Part shown: positions 27,369 through 36,285 of the stretch, piece by piece
How the letters are laid out: each line of letters starts with the position of its first letter
Numbering within the stretch: the first letter of the stretch is position 1
Source of the DNA: Sinomicrobium weinanense
GTDB lineage: Bacteria > Bacteroidota > Bacteroidia > Flavobacteriales > Flavobacteriaceae
Reading direction: 5' to 3'
DNA: 64,000 nt
Assembly: GCF_018863395.1 (NCBI RefSeq)
Contig: NZ_JAHKRR010000007.1
Location: forward strand, 62,001 to 126,000
The notes under the pieces: model-generated
Database searches by the model: none
What the model saw: only the letters and a program-made list of their open reading frames with translations
Told to the model about the DNA's origin: nothing
Program-made: the position numbers and the translations under genes

Positions 27369-27929
27369 TTTATCCTGAGTACTTCGATACTTCGACATGC
27401 TCAGTACAGGTAAACTCAGTATAGTATTTGACCGAAGGACTCAGGATAAACTTTTGTGCCCAGGGCGGCAGGTTCAAGGTTAATTAATTCAATCCGCACC
27501 GAATACCATTTACCTACCGAGCACATCTCATCCTTCTTGCATTTTATAACTTTCCGTTATAAATTAAGTTTTCTATAAGTCTTTGTCAACACCTCCTGCG
27601 GATATCCCGGGTAATACAGACTATAAATATAAAGGAATATTCTTCTACCACTGTTTTAGCATTTCCGGGGTATTACAAGCATTTTCTTGGCATTGGTATT
27701 CCCCCATAAACCGCTCTTTAATCCCGTTGTAAATGTTAAAGTTAATCATTTTTTTAAGTTACTTTATATCAGGACCCTCGGGGGCACATGCATTTTAAAA
27801 CGGAATATGGCGGGGTTCAGGATTAAAATTCAAAGGTTCAACATCATTGATCCCTGAGCCCTTCGGTCAAATACTATACTGAGTTTACCTGTACTGAGCA
27901 TGTCGAAGTATCGAAGTACTCAGGATAAA
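27369..27929. repeat. 561-bp element bounded by 77-bp inverted repeats
   Basis: Bases 27369-27445 are the reverse complement of 27853-27929 with one mismatch in 77. The left arm also starts a hairpin of its own: TTTATCCTGAGT (27369-27380) pairs with ACTCAGGATAAA (27439-27450). Both arms carry the core CTTCGACATGCTCAGTA (27390-27406 plus, 27892-27908 minus). The 407-base interior has no open frame of note and no recognisable RNA. The structure resembles a MITE or a pair of REP units bracketing a spacer. No transposase is encoded. Confidence 0.75.
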
Positions 27930-27968
27930 CTTAAGACCACCCTTTATTTCCTTACTCCTCTACGGGGA

Positions 27969-28592
27969 TCAACCGATAGCTTTAACCGGAGTATTTTTTT
28001 TCAACAGGGCGATAAATTCCTGCTGCATCGTTTGTGTTTTATCTTTGGCATACCAGGTGTGCAGTTCTTTTTCGAAATCGTCCCAGCTACGGTCGCCGGG
28101 TGCCGCTTTCCAGTCCAGGAGCAATTGCTGTGCCGGCTCGGGCCTTGGTCCCCAGGTAAACAACTCGTTCCCGGACGGATCAAAGGCCGCCAGTTTGGGA
28201 ATGGACCGGGCGCCGTTAGTCAGATAACGGTCCATCAGGTCCGGATTTTTATCCCGGAGGATCATATGAAGGCGGATCATTCCGTTACTTTCTGCTGCCA
28301 TTTTTGCCATGACCGGGATATTCTGTGCACCATCCCCGCACCAGGCTTCTGTGATCACCCACCAGTCTTGTGGTTGTTCCAAACCGGACAGCAGTTCTTT
28401 GAGTTCAGCTTCTATTTTGGCTGTTTTGTCCAGCCGTTGCGTCCGTTTCAGGTTTAAGGCTGTAAATCCGGCCAGGGCTTCCGTTTGTTTGGAGCCGGAA
28501 GTCCTGCCGTTCCTGACAAGTTCTTCCATCCATGCCACGTATTCCGAATAGTTAAAAATATTTCCTTGAATTGAAGTTTCCAATTTATTCAT
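27969..28592 (-). CDS. thioredoxin-family protein with single active-site cysteine
   Basis: A cytosolic protein of about 207 residues from the start MNKLETSIQG. I chose this over an upstream in-frame ATG because homologues begin in this way. The thioredoxin motif is EAWCGDGAQN, where the usual second cysteine of CxxC is absent, as in many Bacteroidetes members of this group. The function is probably thiol handling or a redox chaperone. It lies between the 561-bp repeat element and OsmC, all on the minus strand. Confidence 0.75.
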   Translation of the reverse strand: MNKLETSIQGNIFNYSEYVAWMEELVRNGRTSGSKQTEALAGFTALNLKRTQRLDKTAKIEAELKELLSGLEQPQDWWVITEAWCGDGAQNIPVMAKMAAESNGMIRLHMILRDKNPDLMDRYLTNGARSIPKLAAFDPSGNELFTWGPRPEPAQQLLLDWKAAPGDRSWDDFEKELHTWYAKDKTQTMQQEFIALLKKNTPVKAIG

Positions 28593-28743
28593 GATCTCTA
28601 AAAATATTTTGACCGGCCTTTCCAAAAAAACAAGCGTATCATGGCAAGTGACAACACCTTTCGGTCCATTGCCCGTACGCTCAGACCGGCGGCCGGCGTG
28701 CTTCGTTTATTTTTGTATAAATTACCGGAAAAATACCAAAAGA

Positions 28744-28770
28744 ACCTTTCAAATAGATATTTTGAAAGGT
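28744..28770 (-). terminator. 10-base-pair hairpin, possible weak terminator downstream of osmC
   Basis: ACCTTTCAAA (28744-28753) pairs perfectly with TTTGAAAGGT (28761-28770) around a 7-base loop. On the minus strand it is followed by TCTTTTGGTATTTTT, which is T-rich but interrupted. It lies about 115 bases past the OsmC stop. A second hairpin, CCCCTT-TACATG-AAGGGG, lies at about 28792-28809. Confidence 0.45.
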
Positions 28771-28886
28771 CCTTCGGCTGTATTTCCCCTCCCCTTTACA
28801 TGAAGGGGAAAAGTCTAAAGAAAAAAGATGGTGTTTCGCTTAAAATATGTGATTGTTTTCACGATGTTCCCAATTCATATTAATGA

Positions 28887-29300
28887 TCAGGAAATAAGCT
28901 GTGCTTGCAGTTCAATTTCAAAGCTAAAGGCCTGGCTTACCGGACAGGTGGCTTCGGCATTTTTGGCTATGGACTGAAAAGTCTCTTCATCTATACCGGG
29001 AACCCTGGCTTCCAGTTGCAGCAATGACCTGGTGATCTTACCATCCTCCAGCGTAACGGTAGAAGTTGTATTGAGTTCTCCGGGTTCATAACCGGCATTG
29101 GTGAGGTCCAGGCTGAGTTTCATGGTAAAACAGCCTGCATGTGCCGCTGCGAGGAGCTCTTCCGGGTTTGTACCTGTGCCCTCGGCAAAACGTGAGTTAA
29201 AAGAATACTGGGTTTGATCCAGAACAGAACTGCCGGTGGTAAGGTGTCCTTTTCCGTCTTTGATGGTACCGTTCCATACGGCTTTTGCTTTACGTTTCAT
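28887..29300 (-). CDS. OsmC-family peroxiredoxin
   Basis: About 137 residues, starting at [11 protein letters not shown] rather than 21 codons upstream, because this is where OsmC homology begins. The two catalytic cysteines are in [11 protein letters not shown] and [10 protein letters not shown], and the family signature [15 protein letters not shown] is intact. It reduces organic hydroperoxides in the cytosol. The AraC-type regulator at 29387-30259 lies 86 bases upstream on the same strand and may control it. Confidence 0.9.
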   Translation of the reverse strand: MKRKAKAVWNGTIKDGKGHLTTGSSVLDQTQYSFNSRFAEGTGTNPEELLAAAHAGCFTMKLSLDLTNAGYEPGELNTTSTVTLEDGKITRSLLQLEARVPGIDEETFQSIAKNAEATCPVSQAFSFEIELQAQLIS

Positions 29301-29386
29301 AATTGTTTTATTTAAGATCAGACATGAATTAATTTTTGATAAAACAAAGATACGTCCGTCCAAAGCCGTTAGAAATACATAAAAGT

Positions 29387-30259
29387 CTATTCTGATTGTA
29401 CATTTTTCCCTTGAAGATATTTTTTCTTAAATACAGCAGGGCTATCTCCCACTTTACCGGTAAAAAGGCGGTTAAAATAGGCCGGGTCTTCATAGCCCAG
29501 GTCGTAGGCGATCTCTTTTACACTCAGGTCGGTGTAGTTCAGCAGTCGTTTGGCTTCGAGCATGATCCTGTTCTTGATGACCTCATTGGGCTGGGGCAGG
29601 TTAAAACGTTTGAATTTATTGGATAAGGTCTTGGGCGCTACGCTCAGTAGTTCGGCATAATCGGCTACGGTATGCCTGGTCCTGAAATGGATCTCCACCA
29701 GGCGGCTAAAGTCCCTGAAAAATTCAATTTCCGGGAGAGGCTCGTGATTCAGTTTACCGAGTTGTTGCTGTTTCCACAATCGGGTGGCCCGGATAATGAT
29801 CTGCTTGAGGTATATCCGCAGCATTTCTTCCTTAGCAGATGCTTCCTCTTCAAATTCTTCCCGGATCTGCTCATACAGGTTCAGCACAAGAGTATTTTCC
29901 TTTGGGGAAAGTTCGGTGACCGGTACCTGGTACACATTGTTAAAAAGCAATCCGTCGCAGGCCACTTCGGCATCGTGGATCTGGATGCAATAAAAGTCAC
30001 GGTTATAATACATAAAATGGCCCTGTTCTTTTCCCGCTTTGTGAATGTGCATATGCTGGTTGCTGTTCACAAAGAACAAAGCCGGCTTTCGGGTGCGATA
30101 GTCCGTAAAATCCACAGTAAGCTCATATCCCTGAGGGAGGTACAGGATCTTGATATAGGAAATATAATCAGGACTGTTGATCTCCTGAAGGGAAACTTCG
30201 GAAACAGGCAGGAGGCCTATTTCCTTATAGTGATCGGTATATTGCATATTCCGGTTCAT
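29387..30259 (-). CDS. AraC-family transcriptional regulator
   Basis: A 290-residue regulator. The N-terminal half is a cupin-like sensing domain (LYLPQGYELTVDFTDYRTRKPALFF). The C-terminal 100 residues have two helix-turn-helix motifs (VADYAELLSVAPKTLSNKFKR and DLSVKEIAYDLGYEDPAYFN). The position just before osmC suggests control of peroxide defence, but no effector can be named. Confidence 0.9.
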   Translation of the reverse strand: MNRNMQYTDHYKEIGLLPVSEVSLQEINSPDYISYIKILYLPQGYELTVDFTDYRTRKPALFFVNSNQHMHIHKAGKEQGHFMYYNRDFYCIQIHDAEVACDGLLFNNVYQVPVTELSPKENTLVLNLYEQIREEFEEEASAKEEMLRIYLKQIIIRATRLWKQQQLGKLNHEPLPEIEFFRDFSRLVEIHFRTRHTVADYAELLSVAPKTLSNKFKRFNLPQPNEVIKNRIMLEAKRLLNYTDLSVKEIAYDLGYEDPAYFNRLFTGKVGDSPAVFKKKYLQGKNVQSE

Positions 30260-30297
30260 GCTATGTGTAAAAAAATTGTCAGTTTATAAGCCACAGC

Positions 30298-31389
30298 TTA
30301 CAGTTGATTTTCGACAATTTTAGAGAACGAGGTCATCTTACAATTGTAATTATCCACAAAGAAATCATCGAGTTCATCGGCTTTTTGAAGCAACCCTACA
30401 ATATTCTTTTTAATATCATCTGCCTTTGACGAGAACGCATCGGTCACGGCAACCCTGTAAGAAACATAAATGGTATCTTTAAAAATACCCAGTTTATAAG
30501 GGTTTACATTATCTTTCAACAGGTATTCGAGCAGGGGTTCCAGATTGCCTTTGGGCAATTCGTTTAAGGGAGATGTGACATACAGGTAATTATTCTTAAA
30601 AAGGAATATCCGTATCAGGGAGCTACCGTGGTGAAACTCCCACAGGTTGGCCCCATTCCTTGCCAGGACCGGATTAGTACCTGCTTCTGCCAGTGCTTCT
30701 TCTACAAATACGGCTATTTTACTCAACTGTTGGGTCTCGAAGGCAAAGACCCTGGTGTCTACATTGCTGCCGCAGCTATTGCAGTATTCCACCTTTTCGG
30801 AGATCAGGGCACCACAGGAATCGCATTTCAGCGAATATGAGGTATAGTCGGTGATGGACGACCATGTATCCAGTTCTTCCATCACGGTTTTCAACGGGAT
30901 CCCGAAACCTACATTGTCGGCATTGTTAAATTTTGAGGTGGTTACCGCAACCAGTTCATCGCTGTGGTTCAGCATGGGGCCTCCGCTGTTCCCGGGGTTT
31001 ACCGCGGCATCCGTTTGCAGATAATGCCTGCCGTCCATTAACTGGTCGGGAGCAGAGATAATGCCCTGGGTCACCGTATAAGGCATTCCGAAAGGAAAGC
31101 CGTGCACAAAGATCTGGTCCCTGCCATACGGGACAATTTCTTCATTGATCCTTACCCCGGCTGCATTAAGGCTGTCCCAGCATTTGAGAAAAGCCAGGTC
31201 GGTCACGGGGTTCACCATGACCACATTGGCCAGATAGCGTTCTTTTCTCGTGTTTTCGACCGAAACCTCCCTGTTCCCGTCAACTACGTGATAGTTGGTG
31301 ATGATAACATCGTGTTCTTTAACATAAAACCCGGAACCACTTCCCGCGGCCGTGTTGATCTTGAATATTGATTCTGAAACATTTCCCAT
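30298..31389 (-). CDS. cytosolic HtrA-like serine protease with zinc ribbon and YbjN-like domain
   Basis: A 363-residue protein without signal peptide. Residues about 10-175 are a trypsin-fold protease with the full triad: TNYHVVDG (His), NPVTDLAFLK (Asp) and VNPGNSGGPML (Ser). There is no PDZ domain. Instead a zinc ribbon (CDSCGALISEKVEYCNSCG, four cysteines, about 184-202) is followed by a domain of about 140 residues. Its pattern (IYVSYRVAV..FSSKADDIKKNIVGLLQKADELDDFF) resembles the YbjN/type III chaperone fold. The gene begins 27 bases after the unknown protein 31417-32586, which seems to carry the same fold. Regulated proteolysis in the cytosol is inferred; no target is evident. Confidence 0.8.
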   Translation of the reverse strand: MGNVSESIFKINTAAGSGSGFYVKEHDVIITNYHVVDGNREVSVENTRKERYLANVVMVNPVTDLAFLKCWDSLNAAGVRINEEIVPYGRDQIFVHGFPFGMPYTVTQGIISAPDQLMDGRHYLQTDAAVNPGNSGGPMLNHSDELVAVTTSKFNNADNVGFGIPLKTVMEELDTWSSITDYTSYSLKCDSCGALISEKVEYCNSCGSNVDTRVFAFETQQLSKIAVFVEEALAEAGTNPVLARNGANLWEFHHGSSLIRIFLFKNNYLYVTSPLNELPKGNLEPLLEYLLKDNVNPYKLGIFKDTIYVSYRVAVTDAFSSKADDIKKNIVGLLQKADELDDFFVDNYNCKMTSFSKIVENQL

Positions 31390-31416
31390 GACGAAATGAT
31401 TATTTTTTTAATGATA

Positions 31417-32586
31417 CTAATTGAATAACCTGGAGAAAAAACCCTTGCTTTTTTTCGTGCCCGAAGCCGCTGCTGAAAGCCGGTCGGTCATGATATTGTC
31501 CAGGGCCCTGAAAAGTATTTTGCCCGATTCCTCCCACGATCTTTCCCCCGATCTTTCTAGGGCATTATAGATCTCGTTCGTGTATTTATCCTCTATCGAA
31601 TTATAATACATCAGGTAATAAAAGATGTATTGAACGGAAAGACTGCAGGCCATGTAATCTCTCTTGCCAAATTCCGTTTTTGCCCTTTCATAAATACTCT
31701 TCATAATCTCCTTGACAGCTGCGTCATTTGCATTTCGCTTGGGAGACACAAAATTTTCGATCTCGTAAAGGTCATTCCTAAACTTATCCGCATCCCAATC
31801 CTGCAATTTTCTCAGGAAGTCCCTGGCGTAATTGATCCTTTGCGGAATCTGGTCTTTGGTGGTCATCTGATAGCTGATCTCCTTTTCCAGTTCGGTCCTC
31901 AAATAGCCCTGGGGAAAGCAATAGTTATCTATTTTAAAAAGCGTAATGGCCACCATGTCCCAGGAAAAATATTCCCAGCGCTTATCTTCAAAATAGTCTA
32001 TATACCGGATGGCTTCGTCCACGATCTTCATTACATTGCCGTGGAGCTCCTCCTGTTTTTCCGGTGTGTATTCCCGGACAATGGGTTCGCTGATCCTTCC
32101 GGCCTTGAACTGCTCTATGAATTTATCGTCATAACTGTCTGCATAAATACAGATGTCGTATAAAATATCCCATACTTTATAAGGCTCACAAGTCTCTATC
32201 GGGCATTCGTATTCAAAAGACAGCCGCCCTTCCTTTAGCACTATATGGACCAGGTTGAGGGGCGAAAAATTGATCTGGGTGACCTGCCTGTACAGGGGGA
32301 TGGGATTTTCTGCCGGAACCGTCAGAAACGGAGCGCTCACCTTAAAGCTCTGGTCCGTGACCTTTATATTGACCATCACCGAACCATGCGGAATATTGAA
32401 TTCGGTCTTATCAGTATTGCCATATTTTTCAAACAGTACCGGATTGGCATACCGGATGACCCCTATGGCCGATTCTTTATATTTCTTTGCTTCATAAGAA
32501 TCCATTACATGGTCCCAGTAAGCAATATCGACCTGGCTCCTGTTGCTCTTCAGGACGGAAGGAAAATATTTTGGCGACTTATTCAT
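31417..32586 (-). CDS. uncharacterised protein paired with HtrA-like protease
   Basis: A cytosolic protein of 389 residues from the start MNKSPKYFPSVLK (eight codons after the first in-frame ATG). I do not recognise a named family. Residues about 50-190 have a beta-beta-helix pattern (FNIPHGSVMVNIKVTDQSFKV .. LSFEYECPIE .. VWDILYDICIYADSYDDKF) that resembles the YbjN/chaperone-like C-terminal domain of the neighbouring protease. Residues 190-380 are mostly helical, with no catalytic motif. The two genes are 27 bases apart and likely form an operon in which this protein is the partner or substrate adaptor. Confidence 0.6.
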   Translation of the reverse strand: MNKSPKYFPSVLKSNRSQVDIAYWDHVMDSYEAKKYKESAIGVIRYANPVLFEKYGNTDKTEFNIPHGSVMVNIKVTDQSFKVSAPFLTVPAENPIPLYRQVTQINFSPLNLVHIVLKEGRLSFEYECPIETCEPYKVWDILYDICIYADSYDDKFIEQFKAGRISEPIVREYTPEKQEELHGNVMKIVDEAIRYIDYFEDKRWEYFSWDMVAITLFKIDNYCFPQGYLRTELEKEISYQMTTKDQIPQRINYARDFLRKLQDWDADKFRNDLYEIENFVSPKRNANDAAVKEIMKSIYERAKTEFGKRDYMACSLSVQYIFYYLMYYNSIEDKYTNEIYNALERSGERSWEESGKILFRALDNIMTDRLSAAASGTKKSKGFFSRLFN

Positions 32587-32610
32587 GTTTTTATTTTTAC
32601 GAATTAACAA

Positions 32611-33128
32611 TTCTATGATTCAACGGCCAGGCCTGTCGGGACCCACATTTATCCGGGGCGAAGCAGTTTATGGATACACTATGAACAAAGGGCAGAAATG
32701 CAATCCCTTCCCTTCGTATTGACAGGGGCCGTCTTTCCTTCTTTCACTTCTTCAGTACATCCTGTCCGCAAACAGGTAATGGCTAATTGATCTAACGGTT
32801 GGAGTATAAACAGATACCGGAGTTTTTGATCCGGGTAAAAAACTTTTTCAAAAATACGCATTTCATCCTCGTAAAAAAATCCCCGGGAACCGGTATTTTT
32901 TACCCGGGTATAAAATGCAGTCCGGAGGTTTTGCAGGACTTTAAGGGCCCTGATACATACGCCCTCCTGAGAGGTCCAACAAACTTTTTGATCATTTTGC
33001 ATTTCGTTGTTGTTTTCCAAAAAGAAAGGTGTTTTTACGCAGTACAATTAATACTTTATTGAAAATATAACATTTTTAAACCGAAAAACATATCAAATAT
33101 ATTTTTTTGACTTCCATTTGTTTCTATA
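32611..33128. other. intergenic region with an inverted repeat; doubtful small reading frame
   Basis: CCGGGTAAAAAA (32831-32842) and TTTTTTACCCGG (32896-32907) are perfect 12-base inverted arms 53 bases apart. A minus-strand frame of about 107 codons (start near 33002, stop at 32679) crosses them and has a cysteine-containing tail (CLRTGC..GRDCISALCS). It matches nothing I know and I do not call it. The end of this region is the A/T-rich promoter zone of SusC set 3. Confidence 0.35.
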
Positions 33129-33146
33129 TTCGTTAACGTTAACGAA
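33129..33146. promoter_or_regulatory. perfect 18-bp LacI-type operator before susC (set 3)
   Basis: TTCGTTAACGTTAACGAA is identical to its reverse complement and has the central CpG typical of LacI/GalR-family sites. It ends 28 bases before the SusC start codon at 33175, the usual place for a repressor site overlapping a promoter or transcription start. The likely binder is the LacI-family protein encoded at 38163-39224, just beyond the SusC/SusD pair. By eye I found no second copy in the window. Confidence 0.75.
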
Positions 33147-33174
33147 ATCTAATTATTCAATCAAACTCCAAATC

Positions 33175-36100
33175 ATGAAAAAAGAATTCCGGAAAAAGAT
33201 CCGGCTTCCGAGCAAGGGTCTATTACTGAAACACCTGGTCTTACAGTTTTTGCTAAGCTCGTGTTTTATCTTTAACGGTACTTCCAAAGAAGCTGCCCAT
33301 GTACCTATGCAGCAGCAAATACAGGGCACAGTATCTGACAGCAACAATACGCCCTTGCCAGGGGTTAGCGTATTGATCGTAGGAACCACCCAGGGCGTGG
33401 TGACAGACTTTGACGGCAAATTCAGCATTGAAGCCGAAGACGGGGACGTCCTGGAATTTTCTTATATGGGTATGAACACCAAACGTATTACGGTGTCCGG
33501 AACTGCTCCTGTACAGGTTGTAATGGAAGAGAATTTCGAATCGCTGGATGAAGTGATCGTCACAGGTTACGGTACCCAGAAAAAGGGAGAGGTCACCGCG
33601 GCCATATCGTCTATAGATGCCGGTGCTATTGAAAAAATTGCCACTTCCAGCGGTATAGATGCCATAAAAGGTCAGGTTGCAGGTGTAGACATACAGTCCC
33701 AGGGGGGAAGGCCCGGTGAAAATGTCACGGTAAGAATAAGAGGAAGGAGATCCATAGGAGCTTCAAACGACCCCCTGTATGTCATTGACGGAATTCCGCA
33801 GATCAGTGGTTCCAGCTCTATTTCCGACATCAACCCTCAAGACATCGAATCCATGCAGGTCCTGAAAGATGCGGCAGCAACAGCTATTTACGGTTCGAGA
33901 GGCGCCAACGGGGTCATTCTCATCTCCACAAAACGGGGTAAAGCGGGAAAAACCACCGTAAGCTACAGCAGTCACTTTGGTGTGACCTCGGCAACCCGCC
34001 TGGTGGATATGATGAACGGACAGGAATACGCCGATATGAAACGGGAGTCCAGAAGGTCGTCCTGGGATGGCAGTATTCCGGACGATTCAAAAGTTTTTTT
34101 AGATCCCGTTGAATTAAAATCCATAGCTGAGGGCCGCTCAACCGACTGGCTGGACAAGGTAGTTGGTTCCGGCTGGCAGACCAACCACCAGATAGGGATC
34201 AGCGGCGGATCTGAAAAAACCACCTTTAATGCCGCAATAGGGTACTTTAAAGAGGAAGGCACCATCCCTACCATGGATTATGAACGCTATACCGGAAGGA
34301 TCAATTTAGATCACAAGATCAGTGACATGTTTAAAGTCGGGATGTCTTTTACGGTATCTCACGCCATACAAAACTGGGGTTCCTCCTCGACAATCGGAGA
34401 AGCATTGGCCATCAACCCCCTGGGTGTTCCTTATGATAATGAGGGTAACCTGTTGTTCTTACCCACAAACGACGGACAACGGACCAACCCGCTGAACGAA
34501 CTGGTGGACGGGGCTTATATAGACGAACGTAAGTTTTCCAGGATCTTTGTTCCGATATACCTGGATATCTATATAAACCAGAATCTGAAATGGACCACCA
34601 CCTTTGGCCCGGACATTCGCTATCGCAGGCGCGGCCTGTTCAGGGGCAGCCTCACCAACGCCAACAGAGGCGGACCGGGGGATGCTTCCATAGAACACAA
34701 TGATAATTTCGGTTATACCCTGGAAAATTTACTCACTTACAATCAGTCCATCGCTGAGGACCACAATTTAAAGGTAACCTTATTACAAAGTATCCAGAAA
34801 TCCAGACAGGAAAACTCCAAGTCCGGCGTGTCCAATATTCCATACGAAGAACAACAGTTCTATAACCTCGGTTCGGCATCGGTAAAAGGGGATATTACAT
34901 CCGGCCTCATAGAATGGAGCCTGGCATCCTTTATGGGCAGGGTAAATTACGATATCGGAGGAAAATATCTGTTTCAGGCTTCCCTGAGGGCAGACGGATC
35001 TTCTCGCCTGGCCCAGGGGAACAAGTGGAATTATTTCCCGGGGCTTTCCGCAGGATGGAGAATCTCCGAAGAACCGTTTATGGAAAATGTGAAAATGGTG
35101 AATGACTTAAAGATCAGGGCTTCCTACGGGGAGGTTGGCAATACCTCAGTAGATCCGTATCAGACCGCAGGGAGACTGGAAGGCACTACCTATGCCTTCG
35201 GAAAAGCTCCTGCCCTTGGCTTCGGCCTGAATGAACTCCCGAACCCCAATTTGGGCTGGGAAGTTTCCAAGACCATAGACATAGGTCTGGATTACAGCTT
35301 ATTTAACGGAAAAATACAGGGAAGCGTGGACTGGTATCGCACTCAAACTTCAGACATCCTCCTGAACCGAAGCCTCCCCTACACCTCGGGTTATGAGAAA
35401 ATCTTACAGAACATCGGGGCCACCAGCAGCAAGGGACTGGAATTTAATATAGATGCCAATATCATTGACAATGAAGACGGGTTTAAGTGGAACCTTGCAT
35501 TTAATATAGCGGGGTATAAAGAGAAAATAACAGAACTGGCCCTAAAGGACGAAAATGGAAATTCAATAGATGACGTAGGCAATCAATGGTTTATCGGCAA
35601 ACCCATCAATGTGTTTTACGATTATAAAAAAACAGGGATATATCAGGCAGACGAAGCAGAACTGGCCGTTGCCATGGAAGACAAGGTTCCCGGTGAAATA
35701 AAACTGGAGGACATCAACGGAGATGGAATTATTACTCCGGAAGACAGGGTTATCCTGGGGTCGGATGTTCCCGATTTTTACGGAGGAATCACCAATTCCT
35801 TTGCGTACAAGGGCATTGACCTGAGTTTCTTTTTCTATTTCCGCCAGGGGCAGATGATACAAAGTCGTTTTCACAATGATAACAATGCCTTATTCGGGAG
35901 GTATAATAATCTGGATGTGGATTACTGGACCATTAACAATCCTACCAATGCCTATCCCAGGCCCAATGAAAACCAGGAAAGACCGAGAAATTCGTCGACC
36001 ATAACCTATTTCGATGGCAGCTATATCAAATTGAGAGATATAAGCCTGGGCTATAATTTTCCCAAATCAGTGACCGAGCGTTTGGGCATGTCCAATTTAA

Positions 36101-36246
36101 GGCTATATCTCTCGGGCCAGAACCTGTTCTTTATTACCAAATATGATACGTTTGATCCGGAAGAGGCTGAAAAGGCCTCTAATGCAGAACGCAATATCAT
36201 TCCCAGTAACAAAATGTATTTGTTGGGACTGAAAGTGACGTTTTAA
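33175..36246 (+). CDS. SusC/RagA-family TonB-dependent transporter (set 3)
   Basis: About 1023 residues from the start MKKEFRKKIRLPSKG, chosen because the upstream in-frame ATG would place the operator inside the gene. A long charged N-terminus precedes the signal segment. Then come the regulatory-like domain (QGTVSDSNNTPLPGVSVLIV..TDFDGKFSIEA), TonB box (LDEVIVTGYGTQKK), plug signature (VLKDAAATAIYGSRGANGV) and a barrel ending VTF. No STN domain is present, so control comes from the DNA side, most simply the LacI operator just upstream. SusD follows after 39 bases. Confidence 0.95.
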   Translation: MKKEFRKKIRLPSKGLLLKHLVLQFLLSSCFIFNGTSKEAAHVPMQQQIQGTVSDSNNTPLPGVSVLIVGTTQGVVTDFDGKFSIEAEDGDVLEFSYMGMNTKRITVSGTAPVQVVMEENFESLDEVIVTGYGTQKKGEVTAAISSIDAGAIEKIATSSGIDAIKGQVAGVDIQSQGGRPGENVTVRIRGRRSIGASNDPLYVIDGIPQISGSSSISDINPQDIESMQVLKDAAATAIYGSRGANGVILISTKRGKAGKTTVSYSSHFGVTSATRLVDMMNGQEYADMKRESRRSSWDGSIPDDSKVFLDPVELKSIAEGRSTDWLDKVVGSGWQTNHQIGISGGSEKTTFNAAIGYFKEEGTIPTMDYERYTGRINLDHKISDMFKVGMSFTVSHAIQNWGSSSTIGEALAINPLGVPYDNEGNLLFLPTNDGQRTNPLNELVDGAYIDERKFSRIFVPIYLDIYINQNLKWTTTFGPDIRYRRRGLFRGSLTNANRGGPGDASIEHNDNFGYTLENLLTYNQSIAEDHNLKVTLLQSIQKSRQENSKSGVSNIPYEEQQFYNLGSASVKGDITSGLIEWSLASFMGRVNYDIGGKYLFQASLRADGSSRLAQGNKWNYFPGLSAGWRISEEPFMENVKMVNDLKIRASYGEVGNTSVDPYQTAGRLEGTTYAFGKAPALGFGLNELPNPNLGWEVSKTIDIGLDYSLFNGKIQGSVDWYRTQTSDILLNRSLPYTSGYEKILQNIGATSSKGLEFNIDANIIDNEDGFKWNLAFNIAGYKEKITELALKDENGNSIDDVGNQWFIGKPINVFYDYKKTGIYQADEAELAVAMEDKVPGEIKLEDINGDGIITPEDRVILGSDVPDFYGGITNSFAYKGIDLSFFFYFRQGQMIQSRFHNDNNALFGRYNNLDVDYWTINNPTNAYPRPNENQERPRNSSTITYFDGSYIKLRDISLGYNFPKSVTERLGMSNLRLYLSGQNLFFITKYDTFDPEEAEKASNAERNIIPSNKMYLLGLKVTF

Positions 36247-36285
36247 AATAGCATCTCAACAATATTCTAATTAAAGATCCATATC

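Noticed and set aside
28641-28883. Plus-strand frame of 80 codons between the thioredoxin-like and osmC genes
   Set aside because: It crosses two hairpins and has no recognisable features; probably non-coding.
32679-33047. Minus-strand frame of about 107-122 codons with a cysteine-containing tail
   Set aside because: No family match, no start signal, and it spans a perfect inverted repeat; more likely a chance frame.
33107-33132. TTG (33107) plus TATATTCG (33125) as a Bacteroidetes promoter for SusC set 3
   Set aside because: The spacing of 15 bases is shorter than the usual 19-21 and the -7 box has a mismatch, so it is not called as a promoter.
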